From IMG/VR virus record IMGVR_UViG_3300015189_000003, positions 1-64,000 of that record: 64,000 bases of DNA. The stretch is one strand, 5' to 3'. The DNA is from a virus. The notes under the pieces were generated by a model. That model was not told the DNA's origin. It ran no database searches and worked only from the letters and a program-made list of their open reading frames with translations. Position numbers and translations under genes: made by a program. Below, piece by piece: positions 1-9,029 of the stretch. Positions within the stretch are counted from its first letter, which is position 1; every line of letters begins with the position of its first letter.

Positions 1-3000
1 CCTCAAACAACTTCGTCTGCCCAGGAGCATCGCCGAGGCCGTGGAATAAAGCCTCTTGCTTTCCACCGCTGGCCTTCGGCTTCTCTTCGGGCGGAGCTTT
101 CGGCGGCTGGTATTCGCCGGGCCGGGCGAGGGAGAATTCTTCTTTTGGTTTCTCTTCGGGCTTGGCAATAACCCGGTCGGAATGCGAGTCGGCAACGACT
201 ACCTTTATCTTTGCGTCGCCGCGTTTGATTGCAGCTTGCAGCGAGTGATTGCCGTCAACGACTAGCATTTGCCGCCCAGGCTCATGAGTGATAACGACGG
301 GATTCAGGTCGCCGCTTTCGGCCTTTGCATCGACCGCCTTCGGGTCGACGCTGTTGCTTGCCCGTAGATGCCCGGATTCCAGCATTGCCGCCAGCTTTTT
401 TACATCCGCCTCGCCATGCTCAAAGCCGCCTTCCACGCCAAAGTTTCGGGCGTAGCGGTCCCAGTCTCGTTCCTTCGGTTGATTCGGCGACGCCCTGACC
501 AGATCGAGGACTTCATCGGCACTGGATTTTTCGCCAGATGCTTTGGTCGCTGGCTTCGCCGTCCCCTTCGGCGCAAACTCGCCCTTATTCTCCGGCATCC
601 CGCGCGGATGCTTCGATTCGTCAAACCCTATCTTCCCCTGCCCCTTGCTGTCGTCCGGCCCGATATGCCGGAACGATCCAGACCGGTCCCGGCTATGCTT
701 GGGCTCGTGGTAGGGCGTCTTGTCGGTCGATTCCGTCCCGTGATGGTCGTAGCCGTCGAAAATGCCCTTCTGGCCGGGCGTGGACTTGAGTTTCTTGGCG
801 AATAGCCGCAATTGGTCTTCTTTGTCGGAAGGCGACGGACGAGACTTAGCCTCTTCCGCCAGGATTTCTTTCAGACGGTCGGCATCCTTCGCCCGAGCCT
901 CTTCGCCTTGACGGTCTTTGTACTCTTGCAATTTCTTTTTAATGTCCCAGTCGTCGGACGGCACAACGCCTTTCACCCTGGATGATTCCGGCAAGACTTC
1001 ACCAGGGACATAGGCGTCGCCTTCTTCCCATATGTCGCCGAGGTCGGTCGCCTGCTTTTTAGTCAGTCCGAGGTAGGCCAATGCCGTTTCGTTGTGATTC
1101 CGTGCCTTCATTGGGTGCCCAGCCACAACCGATTCAATCCCGCGATGGTTCTCAGGGACTTCGACTAAATCACCCATGCGATTGCGGACCTTGTTCGGCT
1201 TATACGGCTTCTTTTTGCCAGCCTTACCGGGTGCCTTCTCGCTTTCGCCGTGGACCGGCATGAACTCTCCACCCTCATACCACTTGCCGTTGACGTTCGA
1301 TTTCATGCCACCTTTTGGGGCGTGCGTCCATTCGATTGCGCCGTATTTGTGGACGGCATACCCATCCCGCCATCTCGCTGCAAACGGCACCGATTCCTCT
1401 TCGTCACTTGGCGGATTGGCCGCTTCGTGCTCTTTCATTTGCCGGATTGCGTCGTCGGCAAACGACCAGTATTCCGGCGAGTTCTTGGGTGGAATGCCGG
1501 TCCCGCCGTCGTCGTCGGACTTGAGGATTTCCCAGGCGGCGTCCTCAATCTCTTGCGGGCTTGCGTCTGGCGATACGCCGAGTTCCGGATGCTCCTGAAA
1601 GACCATGTACGTCTCGTCGCTCAGTTCCTTCTCGTCGTTGTTTTGAGCGGCGGCAGCAGACTTAAAGCCCGAATGAGCCCGCAGCGCCCGGACGCCTTCG
1701 GCGTACCCTTCGGGCTTCTTGTTCGGCGAGTTCATGCCTTCCGTCTGCCAAACATGGTCGGCGAGGTCGGCGTACTCTTCCGGCTCGATGCCGTGCTTCT
1801 TCGCGCCTTCCGCGACCATGGCGTCGGGCTTGACGGTCGGGGCGCGTTCTTTGCGGCGAGCCTTACGCCCGAGTGCTTGCTTTACCGCCTCGTGCGTGTC
1901 CTTTTCCATATCGGGAATCGCGTTCTTGCCGTGCGCAAGGTCGCGAGCCGTCCCAAGGACGGATTTCAAGTCTTCCGGCGACTTGATTTGCCCGCGGTCG
2001 ATTGCCTCTTGAATCGCGTTGACGTTTCGCGGGTGCGTGTGCAAATCGGCATCGACCAAACGCCGTTTGACGGACGACTTCCAGGCGTCCGGGTTGGTTT
2101 TCTTCTCGCCCTTCTGCCCGAGCGTCCTCGGCTTCGCCAGGGCCGCGTCAGACGGCGGAACGTAGCCGCCTTGTCCGGTCGGTGCTTCCGCCAGTCCGGA
2201 CTTGTGCAGGGCGTCGTGGGCGGCCTGAATGGCCGAATGGACGGCGGGCGAATGGCCGCTTAGCTGCTGGTGCGCGTCCGCCATCGCCGCCTTGACTTCG
2301 GGACCGTGGACAGCCGCCGAGTGATGGTCCGCCAAAGCCTCGTGGTGGACCGCCTGCGCGGCCAGGGAAGCCGCCTTGGCGTCGTCCGGCTCGTTGGCTG
2401 CCGCCTTGCTTAGAGTCTCGTGGAGAGCCTTGTGGTGGGCGTGGGAGTCTTCCCGCGGTTGGTTCGCTTCCGCGATGCTTTCCGGCGTGCCGAACTTCGG
2501 CCGCTTCGGGTCGATGCCTTGCGTCGGCGCGATGACCTTCCCCGGGTCGATTCCGAACTTCTCGCGCAAGAGCTCTTCGTCGGTCGGCGGTCCCTTGGCG
2601 GCTGCAGGTGCTGCGCCAGCTTTCGCGGGCTTATTGCTCTTGTCGTGGTGCTTGGCGGCCAGTTCGTATTCGCGAAACACCTTCCGCTTGTGCGTCACGT
2701 ATCGCGACCAGGCGGCCAAGTCCTTCGCGTCCGCACCGTTCTTGCCGGCGGCGTCCATGCCTTGAACGGCCGTCTGCCATTCGGCGTGCGCCTTGTTGGA
2801 ATTTTCCCGATGGGGATTAAAACCGGCTGCAAACGGCGAATCGCCAGCCGGATTGACCGGCGGAGGGGCGGAATTGTCCTGAACGGGATTGGCAGGCGTG
2901 ACGTTGGGGGCGGCCGAGGGTGTTTCGTTCGCTACAGGCCCGGCTGGACCGGTTGCGGGCGAGGGTGCGGCTTGGGGCGCGGGGCCGGCGGCGGCTGGAT

Positions 3001-5497
3001 TGGCTGGGGTCGGGGTGTTGGCTTGCGGAGGAGGTGCGGCATTGGGTTGGGCTCCTTGTCCGGTCCCCGTGCTCATCACCCCATTTTGCGGGCTTTGTGC
3101 GGGATTTTGACCGTTTTGAGGCTGTTTCGGTCCCCCTTGCTCATCGACCCGTCCGGGTGGGTTTAAGAGCGGCTTTCCACCCATGGCGGACTTGACGATG
3201 CCGGTCTTGCTCGTGTAATTCGCCTTGCCGTCCTGGCCGACAACGAAGCTGCCGGCTTCCGAGGCAAAGCCCGTCCGCCCGTCGCCAAAGTCAACGGCCA
3301 GGCCGCCGCCGACGTGCGAGCTTTTGAGCTTTGTGCCGTCTGGCATGATGATCGCGGGCCCGTCCCCCTTCGCGGCCGACTGGCCGAGCCACGAATGCAG
3401 CTTGGCGGCGTGATTCGGGTCGAGCTTCTGACTCGCCACTTCGCCGCCGGATTTGTAATCCGGATGCTCGTGGAAAGCCCGAATCAGACCGCCGGCTTGC
3501 TCGTCGATGCCGCCGAGGGCGTTAGAGACGTGCGAATGCCGGTCCTCGTGGGACGGTTCGAGCAGCGGCTGACCGGTCATCTTGTCGGCCAGCTTTTTGC
3601 GGTCTTGCTCGCCGGTCATCTTCGGAACCTTCGGGTCGATGCCGAGCTTCGCCATGGCCCCGGCTTCGTCCGGACCTCTTTTCGGTGTGCTGTTGGCGTC
3701 AACGGTGTCCGCGGTATGCGCGGCAACGTCGTCTTTGTCCTGGCGTTCCCACCTATGGTGAGCGTTCAAAACGTACGTATGCGAACCCTTCGTCATCGTC
3801 TCGCCGACTTGATGGCCGGTCTTCCACCGAGGGTCGGTGCCGAGGCCGGCGGCGTATTGCACCGGCCCCTTGGGCTGGTCCGGCTCGTCGTCCGGAGGTG
3901 ATTCGCCGCCACCTTCGTCCTGGCCCTCATCCCCCATCGCGGGCCCAAAGGCGTCCGCGACGTTCATTCCTTCGGCCCCAGGCTGTCCGGGCATTCCCCC
4001 GGGCATTCCACCTTGAGGGGCCATTTGCGGATTCTGCAAGACCTCGTCGTCGGCCGTCGGCATGGAGATACCGACCATGTCGGCAACATCCGATGCCTTG
4101 ATGCGCAGGCCCATGTCCCAGGCACCCTTGACCGCGGCGAGCTTCTTTTCCGCGTTTGCCGATTCGGTGTCGATGACGAAACGAAAATTAATGTCCCGCG
4201 CCCAGGCAAATTCCGGGTTGAAGTCCTGCAGATGCCGCAAGAGCTCCCGCGTCATCGTCTCTTCGAGCTTGACGGCGTCGTATTTGATGATCGCGTTCAT
4301 CGTCTCTTGATGAAGATTCGCGACTTCCGAGCCCATGCCCGTCGATTCCGCTTCGCTCGATAGCACCTGGCCGACGATGTACCGCTTGATTTGCCAGCCA
4401 AAAAACTCGTGGACGACCGACTTTAGGGCGTCGATGCCGGCCGTTGACGGCTCAATCCGGTCGATTCCGTAGCCGTCCATCGCTACGTCGCCAGGCGTCC
4501 GCGGCATCACGATTGCGTTTTGGTGGTTCTGGTTGCGGGCCATCTCCTCCATTTCCGTCTTGGCCGACGGATTGTGAGCCGGGTAATAATAAATCGTGAA
4601 GCCCGAGCCCGTCCGCTCGACGACTTCCATCAGGTGCGCCATCGTCTGCTGCTTTTGGAACCAGCACCAGTAAATCCGGTCGCGCACGCCGACACCGTGG
4701 ATCCGGCCGGCCGAAAGGGCGTCCTCGTAAACGCCATCCTCGATAATATGCCGGTGGAGAGCGATTCGAGCCCGTTCCCACGGTTCCAGGAAGTAAGCCG
4801 GCCCCTGGTCGGTCATCTCGATTTTGCGGTCGCCGGCAATCGCGTCGTGACGGCCGTAGGACAGGCCGACCTTGATGCCGACCTCGTCGCCGTTGTGCTT
4901 GCCGGTTCCGTCGTCGTAGCGAAAGACGAGCTTGTCGCCGTTGATTGGCGACCACCGCTTGACGACGATTCGCTTCTTGCCCTTGATGTTCCGGAAGCCG
5001 TAGGCGTGCTGATTGGCGTAGCGGCCGTACCAAATCGCCTCGAGCAGGTTCCGCCGATATTCGGTGAAGTCGGGCGTCGCCTGCAAAATGTCCGTCAGGT
5101 CGTCGGCCATTTGCCGCTGGCGATCGTCCTTCTTGTCTTCCGGCTCGATATGCCAGTTGAGTAGCGCCGTGCCGCGCTGCCGAGCTTCCAGGCATTCCAT
5201 GATCGCGCAGTCGTTGCGCATGATCCTGGCTTGTTCCGGCCCCTGGCTGTAGGCAATGTCCGGATTGCGATAGACTTGGCTGAAGGTCGAATGCCGGCCG
5301 GAAAACGTCAGAATTTGCGGCAGCATGTCGCGGCCGAAGTTCGGTGGAACGCCGGCGATGCCGCGGGCCGGGTCGAGAGACGCCTTGCCGTCCTCGACGA
5401 CGCGCGCGTATTTCTTGGGTAGTCGCTGGCCGGGCTTGTACGTCTTGCCGCCGTGCCGAAAACCAGAGGGGGGGGCGACCGGGTGGTTATTTTTCAT
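1..5497 (-). CDS. Mu-like (DUF935) portal protein fused to a giant C-terminal extension; 3' end outside window
   Basis: One frame stays open from the ATG at 5497 to the left edge, at least 1,832 residues without a stop. Residues about 50-485 read as a DUF935/Mu gp29-like portal, the dodecameric head vertex ring for DNA entry and exit; such portals are usually 400-550 aa. A Gly/Met/Pro linker (about 490-540) follows, then an unrecognised domain (about 540-775), a Pro/Ala/Gln-rich disordered stretch (about 776-900), a His/Ala-rich helical part (about 930-1100), further unknown sequence, and a segment with the HPRGMPENKGEFA motif seen near minor-head regions of other phages (about 1565-1640). 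At about 1725-1767 lies a ParB/sulfiredoxin-like core (NPVV, VVDGNHS). A hairpin module lies just upstream of the start. The portal call is firm; the role of the extension is unknown. It may carry minor-head or injected-protein functions. Confidence 0.85.
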   Translation of the reverse strand, partial: MKNNHPVAPPSGFRHGGKTYKPGQRLPKKYARVVEDGKASLDPARGIAGVPPNFGRDMLPQILTFSGRHSTFSQVYRNPDIAYSQGPEQARIMRNDCAIMECLEARQRGTALLNWHIEPEDKKDDRQRQMADDLTDILQATPDFTEYRRNLLEAIWYGRYANQHAYGFRNIKGKKRIVVKRWSPINGDKLVFRYDDGTGKHNGDEVGIKVGLSYGRHDAIAGDRKIEMTDQGPAYFLEPWERARIALHRHIIEDGVYEDALSAGRIHGVGVRDRIYWCWFQKQQTMAHLMEVVERTGSGFTIYYYPAHNPSAKTEMEEMARNQNHQNAIVMPRTPGDVAMDGYGIDRIEPSTAGIDALKSVVHEFFGWQIKRYIVGQVLSSEAESTGMGSEVANLHQETMNAIIKYDAVKLEETMTRELLRHLQDFNPEFAWARDINFRFVIDTESANAEKKLAAVKGAWDMGLRIKASDVADMVGISMPTADDEVLQNPQMAPQGGMPGGMPGQPGAEGMNVADAFGPAMGDEGQDEGGGESPPDDEPDQPKGPVQYAAGLGTDPRWKTGHQVGETMTKGSHTYVLNAHHRWERQDKDDVAAHTADTVDANSTPKRGPDEAGAMAKLGIDPKVPKMTGEQDRKKLADKMTGQPLLEPSHEDRHSHVSNALGGIDEQAGGLIRAFHEHPDYKSGGEVASQKLDPNHAAKLHSWLGQSAAKGDGPAIIMPDGTKLKSSHVGGGLAVDFGDGRTGFASEAGSFVVGQDGKANYTSKTGIVKSAMGGKPLLNPPGRVDEQGGPKQPQNGQNPAQSPQNGVMSTGTGQGAQPNAAPPPQANTPTPANPAAAGPAPQAAPSPATGPAGPVANETPSAAPNVTPANPVQDNSAPPPVNPAGDSPFAAGFNPHRENSNKAHAEWQTAVQGMDAAGKNGADAKDLAAWSRYVTHKRKVFREYELAAKHHDKSNKPAKAGAAPAAAKGPPTDEELLREKFGIDPGKVIAPTQGIDPKRPKFGTPESIAEANQPREDSHAHHKALHETLSKAAANEPDDAKAASLAAQAVHHEALADHHSAAVHGPEVKAAMADAHQQLSGHSPAVHSAIQAAHDALHKSGLAEAPTGQGGYVPPSDAALAKPRTLGQKGEKKTNPDAWKSSVKRRLVDADLHTHPRNVNAIQEAIDRGQIKSPEDLKSVLGTARDLAHGKNAIPDMEKDTHEAVKQALGRKARRKERAPTVKPDAMVAEGAKKHGIEPEEYADLADHVWQTEGMNSPNKKPEGYAEGVRALRAHSGFKSAAAAQNNDEKELSDETYMVFQEHPELGVSPDASPQEIEDAAWEILKSDDDGGTGIPPKNSPEYWSFADDAIRQMKEHEAANPPSDEEESVPFAARWRDGYAVHKYGAIEWTHAPKGGMKSNVNGKWYEGGEFMPVHGESEKAPGKAGKKKPYKPNKVRNRMGDLVEVPENHRGIESVVAGHPMKARNHNETALAYLGLTKKQATDLGDIWEEGDAYVPGEVLPESSRVKGVVPSDDWDIKKKLQEYKDRQGEEARAKDADRLKEILAEEAKSRPSPSDKEDQLRLFAKKLKSTPGQKGIFDGYDHHGTESTDKTPYHEPKHSRDRSGSFRHIGPDDSKGQGKIGFDESKHPRGMPENKGEFAPKGTAKPATKASGEKSSADEVLDLVRASPNQPKERDWDRYARNFGVEGGFEHGEADVKKLAAMLESGHLRASNSVDPKAVDAKAESGDLNPVVITHEPGRQMLVVDGNHSLQAAIKRGDAKIKVVVADSHSDRVIAKPEEKPKEEFSLARPGEYQPPKAPPEEKPKASGGKQEALFHGLGDAPGQTKLFE

Positions 5498-5516
5498 GTT
5501 TTACAGCAAGAAAACG

Positions 5517-5573
5517 AAAAAAGCCCGCGCAAACTCCCAAAGGAATTCACGCGGGCTCGCTGGTTGCGATACC
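5517..5573 (-). terminator. Leader hairpin with U-tract ahead of the portal gene (module A)
   Basis: On the minus strand a GGTATCG box (5567-5573) precedes an 8-bp stem AGCCCGCG/CGCGGGCT (5522-5529 with 5550-5557), followed by six U and CGUUUU. The portal ATG lies 20 nt further. The same box, stem family and U6-CGU end occur at five other operon starts. No TTGACC promoter is visible upstream here. It looks like an intrinsic terminator or attenuator; it could also be a 5' stabilising or processing hairpin. Confidence 0.75.
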
Positions 5574-5699
5574 TACGATCGCCAGAATGTTAAAAAGTCA
5601 GTGTCGCCACGAACGTCGGCCCGGTCCCCGCTTTCCGGTTGTACAAAATGCCGTCGTGAAGTCTTTTTAGGATGCAGGTACTGACTACGCTTGCAAAGT

Positions 5700-5772
5700 A
5701 TCCACCGGCGGGAATCGAACCCGCAAACGCCGCTTTGGAGGCGGCTGCCTTCCCATTTTAGGCTACAGTGGA
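5700..5772 (-). tRNA. tRNA-Trp (anticodon CCA)
   Basis: The minus strand folds into a full cloverleaf. The 7-bp acceptor is UCCACUG/CGGUGGA (one G-U pair); the D-stem is GCC/GGC; the anticodon stem GCCGC/GCGGC closes the loop CUCCAAA, giving anticodon CCA; the T-stem is GCGGG/CCCGC with loop UUCGAUU. There are 72 paired-frame bases plus a U discriminator; the 3' CCA is not encoded. The U discriminator is unusual for bacterial tRNA-Trp, where G is normal. It lies between the portal leader and the next operon. Confidence 0.9.
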
Positions 5773-5844
5773 CAAAAAGCCCCTTACGGGGGCCAGTCGC
5801 CGCGGCAAAACGCAACGCGGAAACTACCCGGCATAATCCGGGCG

Positions 5845-6264
5845 TTATATCGGCACCCTTGCGCTTTGAATCTTGTGAACTTGCCGACAGACGCAAACGA
5901 CGCTGTGCAGTTGCTTTCCACGGGTGTTAAGCCGCAGGAGCGTAAGGCCATGATACCCCGGCACTAGACTCAAGAGCAAACGCGGCTTGAGCTCCTTCAC
6001 GCCCGCGGCCAGCGCCTTCGCGGCCCGCAGCGGCAGGACTTCCGTCGGCTCGTCCCAGCGGATCGTTTCCATCAGGTCATTGACCGACTCGACCTCAACC
6101 GCGTGATGCTGCGCAATCCCGTCCTGAATCGTCGTCGTCACGCGGATTTCGCCCGCGTTATTCGTGTCGAGCAGGTCTTCCAGGTCTGGGGCGATTAGCT
6201 CGCTGACCTTGCGAAGCGTTTGGCCGACGTCCGAGACGGGCGGCCGGCAGATTTTTAGGGACAT
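5845..6264 (-). CDS. Hypothetical phage protein
   Basis: An ORF of 139 residues starting at an ATG 6 nt after the stop of the upstream methyltransferase, so probably co-transcribed with it. The N-terminal half is acidic and predicted mixed alpha/beta; the C-terminal half is basic with a hydrophobic RLLLSLVPG segment. No motif I recognise. Codon use resembles neighbouring real genes. Nothing about the context fixes a function. Confidence 0.6.
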   Translation of the reverse strand: MSLKICRPPVSDVGQTLRKVSELIAPDLEDLLDTNNAGEIRVTTTIQDGIAQHHAVEVESVNDLMETIRWDEPTEVLPLRAAKALAAGVKELKPRLLLSLVPGYHGLTLLRLNTRGKQLHSVVCVCRQVHKIQSARVPI

Positions 6265-6270
6265 GTTTCC

Positions 6271-7584
6271 TCAGTTGAACAGATAATTTTTCTTATTGGC
6301 TTCGCGGCGTCCGTTGATAATCGCGACGTGTTCGGCTTCAAGTTCGACGCCTACGCATGGAATCCCGGCGTTATCGCAGGCAATGAGCGTCGTCCCGCTG
6401 CCGGCGAACGGGTCAAGGATGCGATTCTCGCCCGGCATCGTGACCAGCTTGACCAGATATTCCATGAGCTTTAGCGGCTTGACGGTCGGATGCGTGTTGC
6501 CTTCGCCCCGGTCGGACTTGGAAGCTTTGGCGCAGTAGAAGAAGCGGGCGGCGCTGCCGGAGTCGAGACGCCGCGCGCCGGGCTTCATTGCGAAATTCGT
6601 CCCGCCTTCTTCGGCATACCGTGTTTCTTGCGACGGTTCGCCGACGCGATTCATTGCCCCGTAGACATTGCTTGTTTTCTTGCTTGGGGCCGAATTGCTA
6701 ATGTCCGCCAACTGCCCAGGGGCGGACGGAAACCCCGCCAGCACTTCTTCGCTTCCGTCGCGAATGACGTTCGCTGGCCAGCGGCCGGAATCCGAGCCAG
6801 TCCGCGAAGGCATCGACGCCCCGCCGTGATAGCCCATATCGGCGGACGGCCCCTTTCGCTGGACGATGGTTGGCTCCGTCCCCACCCTGCACCCGTCGAT
6901 ATTCAGCGCCCCGCAGCCATGCTCCAAGCAATTTGCCGCCACGGTCCCACTAAGGGGCTTGCGGGCGACGATGACAGGCTCATAGGCGGGCTTGAGGGCG
7001 GTTCCATAGCCGGACCAAAGTTTCGCGGCGTCGGTTGCGGCAGTCGTGATATTGGCAATCATCCGCTCGCCATTGTCCCGCTTGTAGTTGTCGCCGCGAA
7101 TGTCCGGCCCAACGTCGCGCGTCCCAGTGACTTCCCGCTCCGCTCCCGCCGCCTTATCAATCGCCTTGCTCACATCCAGCGACTTCGGGAATCCGCTCCC
7201 GTAAATCCACATGATGCAGTCCCGAATCTCAAACCCGGCATCCTCGATAGCGCAGCAAATTCGGTGATAGGTCCGTGTGCCGCCAAAAGCGAGTAAATGA
7301 GCGCCGGGCTTGAGGACGCGCAGGACTTCCGCCCAAGTTTCAGGACGCATGGCAACGTCGCCGCCGTCCCAGGCTTTGCCCATGAAGCCGCCGGACTTAT
7401 GCCCGCGTCCAGCCTTGTTGGTCGGACCCTTTGGGCCGCCGCTGTCACTGGAATGCTTGAACGACGAATAATCGACGGAGAGATTCCCGCTCGTCAAATG
7501 ATACGGCGGGTCAGTCACGCAAGCCGTGAAGCTGTCCGCTTCGAGCGTCGGCAGAACATCGAGCAGGCTTCCGTGGTGGAGCAC
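6271..7584 (-). CDS. Site-specific DNA methyltransferase (N6-adenine or N4-cytosine)
   Basis: Transfers methyl groups to exocyclic amino groups of DNA bases, most likely protecting phage DNA from host restriction. Motif IV DPPY is near residue 25 and the AdoMet-binding motif DPFAGSGTT is near the C-terminus, the DPPY-before-FxGxG order of beta-class enzymes. A long central insert of about 200 residues probably holds the target-recognition region. I place the start at a GTG at 7584 that overlaps the upstream TAG stop (TAGTG) and sits just before the conserved fold; the frame is open 63 codons further, but that part is a shadow of the upstream gene. About 437 aa. Specificity cannot be read from sequence. 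Confidence 0.88.
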   Translation of the reverse strand: MLHHGSLLDVLPTLEADSFTACVTDPPYHLTSGNLSVDYSSFKHSSDSGGPKGPTNKAGRGHKSGGFMGKAWDGGDVAMRPETWAEVLRVLKPGAHLLAFGGTRTYHRICCAIEDAGFEIRDCIMWIYGSGFPKSLDVSKAIDKAAGAEREVTGTRDVGPDIRGDNYKRDNGERMIANITTAATDAAKLWSGYGTALKPAYEPVIVARKPLSGTVAANCLEHGCGALNIDGCRVGTEPTIVQRKGPSADMGYHGGASMPSRTGSDSGRWPANVIRDGSEEVLAGFPSAPGQLADISNSAPSKKTSNVYGAMNRVGEPSQETRYAEEGGTNFAMKPGARRLDSGSAARFFYCAKASKSDRGEGNTHPTVKPLKLMEYLVKLVTMPGENRILDPFAGSGTTLIACDNAGIPCVGVELEAEHVAIINGRREANKKNYLFN

Positions 7585-7808
7585 TACGCCGCCGCCTTTA
7601 CAATTTGGTCGAAGAGCACCCGAGCAAACCACTTGCTTCGCCCGCTCCCATCCTTCCCCTTGGCCGAGACGGTCCCGCGATTCTGCCCGCGGCCGCTTTC
7701 CATCCCGACCGCCACCGGAATCGGATAACAAATCCTCTTGGGCGGCTCCGTCTTCCCGCCCGCCCTCAGCCACTTCGCCACCTTCTTACACTGACTCTTC
7801 GTGTGCAT
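7584..7808 (-). CDS. Small basic hypothetical protein
   Basis: A 74-residue ORF. The ATG at 7808 is preceded by the box AAAAGAGGAGATGAAGGCG, nearly identical to the one before the gene upstream, which decides the start. Rich in Lys, Arg and Gly with a KWLRAGGK stretch; no known motif. Its stop overlaps the GTG start of the methyltransferase, so the two are translationally coupled. A DNA- or RNA-binding accessory is possible but not shown. Confidence 0.6.
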   Translation of the reverse strand: MHTKSQCKKVAKWLRAGGKTEPPKRICYPIPVAVGMESGRGQNRGTVSAKGKDGSGRSKWFARVLFDQIVKAAA

Positions 7809-7944
7809 CGCCTTCATCTCCTCTTTTGTTATTTGCGTACCGTCGGAAGTCGTTTGGCATATCCTCTTCGTCATAGCGGACAGAAACGTCCAGCTTGACG
7901 AACGACACATCGGCCTCAACCGGAACCATCCGCGTGACTTTCAT
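7786..7944 (-). CDS. Small acidic hypothetical protein
   Basis: A 52-residue ORF starting at 7944 after the repeated box AACAAAAGAGGAGATGAGGCG. It overlaps the next gene by 23 nt in another frame. Sequence is acidic at the C-terminus. No recognisable domain. The duplicated ribosome-binding cassette supports it being translated. Confidence 0.55.
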   Translation of the reverse strand: MKVTRMVPVEADVSFVKLDVSVRYDEEDMPNDFRRYANNKRGDEGDAHEESV

Positions 7945-8044
7945 CGCCTCATCTCCTCTTTTGTTAAAAGGCAACTCGTTTCCAACTCGCAAGCGGTGGG
8001 CGTCGTTGCCTGTGCCATTGCTGGGGTAACAGCCCAGCGGCAGA

Positions 8045-8239
8045 TTAAAATTCCAATTCGCACGCTTGCTTGACGCCCGAAACCCAACCGGCCTTAAAGG
8101 CGTCTTCCATCATGTTGATGAGCTTTCCAGCTGTTGAAGGCATTGGCCAATGCTCAAGTATTTTCCGGACGCCAACCCTTGCCGCCGCATCGGCCTTCTC
8201 ACGCTCGCGGCAATTGTTGATTAAGCAGTTCGCCTCCAT
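8045..8239 (-). CDS. Small hypothetical protein
   Basis: A 64-residue ORF with a third copy of the GAGGAGACGAGGCG ribosome-binding box just before its ATG. Helical composition with a Cys near each end. About 100 nt separate it from the next gene, holding an imperfect hairpin that shares TTGCGAGT and CTGTTAC with the leader on its own upstream side. Function unknown. Confidence 0.55.
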   Translation of the reverse strand: MEANCLINNCREREKADAAARVGVRKILEHWPMPSTAGKLINMMEDAFKAGWVSGVKQACELEF

Positions 8240-8321
8240 CGCCTCGTCTCCTCTTTTTGAAAACCCCCGCCCGGCCTGCCGCGTAACAGTCCTACACTCG
8301 CAAGGTGCGCGGGCTAGGGGT

Positions 8322-8597
8322 TTAATTCCATTCGTGAACCGTCCGTAAATCCAACATCGCGCCCCGCATTTGACCGCGGCTGATTTCCCGAATGCCGCCG
8401 ACCTCGTCCATCGGCAGCGCCCGCCTTCGCGGATACATCCGCTCCCGATGCGTCAGGTCCGACCAGGGACCGCACCAGACGCCTTCCGTGTTCACAAAGC
8501 CGACGTCCCGCACTTCCGCCGACCGCTCCGCGATTTCGTCCGGCGTCGGGTCGTTGGGTGCGGGGCCAGTTCCAGGGCGCAGGCGATTGAATGCCAT
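8322..8597 (-). CDS. Hypothetical protein
   Basis: A 91-residue ORF starting at an ATG that touches the stop of the upstream gene at 8597. Contains a charged N-terminus, a VWCGPWSD segment and a MYPRRR basic patch. No family recognised. Its downstream side (8240-8321) is non-coding and contains an imperfect hairpin ending in a short U run. Confidence 0.55.
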   Translation of the reverse strand: MAFNRLRPGTGPAPNDPTPDEIAERSAEVRDVGFVNTEGVWCGPWSDLTHRERMYPRRRALPMDEVGGIREISRGQMRGAMLDLRTVHEWN

Positions 8598-9004
8598 TAA
8601 TTCATCCCCGCCAAAATGTCCGATTCGGCATATTCCTGCATCGACACGCCTTCGTCGCCCGCCCGGAATTGCCGGTGCTCGCCAGGAACATGCAGCCGGC
8701 GGACGTCGAATAGCTCAGGCGTCCAGGCCGGATGGAAAGCCGGATGAAAGAGCCGGTCGCTTTCCGCCATGGCACATTCGGCCCGCTCTTCCGGCGTCAT
8801 GGCCGCCAGCTCTTCCGGCGGATTCTTGGCGATCGCCATGAACCCTTGCGTCCGAATGCCGTGGGTCAGACCCGGCACAAATTCGCCCTTGACGTTGCGA
8901 TAACCCCAAATCTCATTCTCGCTGGGGTCGCCCTTCTGCCGCGTGGTCTTGCCGCCTTCGAGCGAAGGGTCGTCGTAACCAGTGATTTTTAGTATCGTCG
9001 ACAT
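8597..9004 (-). CDS. Hypothetical protein
   Basis: 135 residues from the ATG at 9004, which has a strong Shine-Dalgarno (TAGGAGGACC) 6-8 nt upstream; this decides against an in-frame start 66 nt earlier. The N-terminus (KITGYDDPSLEGGKT) and acidic TPEERAECAMAESD helix are conserved-looking but I recognise no family. Coupled to the gene below through a shared base at 8597. Confidence 0.6.
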   Translation of the reverse strand: MSTILKITGYDDPSLEGGKTTRQKGDPSENEIWGYRNVKGEFVPGLTHGIRTQGFMAIAKNPPEELAAMTPEERAECAMAESDRLFHPAFHPAWTPELFDVRRLHVPGEHRQFRAGDEGVSMQEYAESDILAGMN

Positions 9005-9029
9005 TTGTCCGGTCCTCCTAATCGGCACT

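Noticed and set aside
1250-3166. Long plus-strand ORFs (337 and 248 codons and others) in the first 5 kb
   Set aside because: They lie opposite the portal megaprotein, are Arg/Pro/Gly-rich and contain no domain; GC-rich third positions of the minus-strand gene keep them open.
5573-5896. Minus-strand ORF of 107 codons over the tRNA
   Set aside because: Runs across the tRNA-Trp and leader hairpin; sequence follows those RNA elements rather than a protein.
7585-7773. Upstream extension of the amino-methyltransferase to 7773
   Set aside because: The extra 63 residues are the out-of-frame image of the 7584-7808 ORF, which has its own ribosome-binding box.
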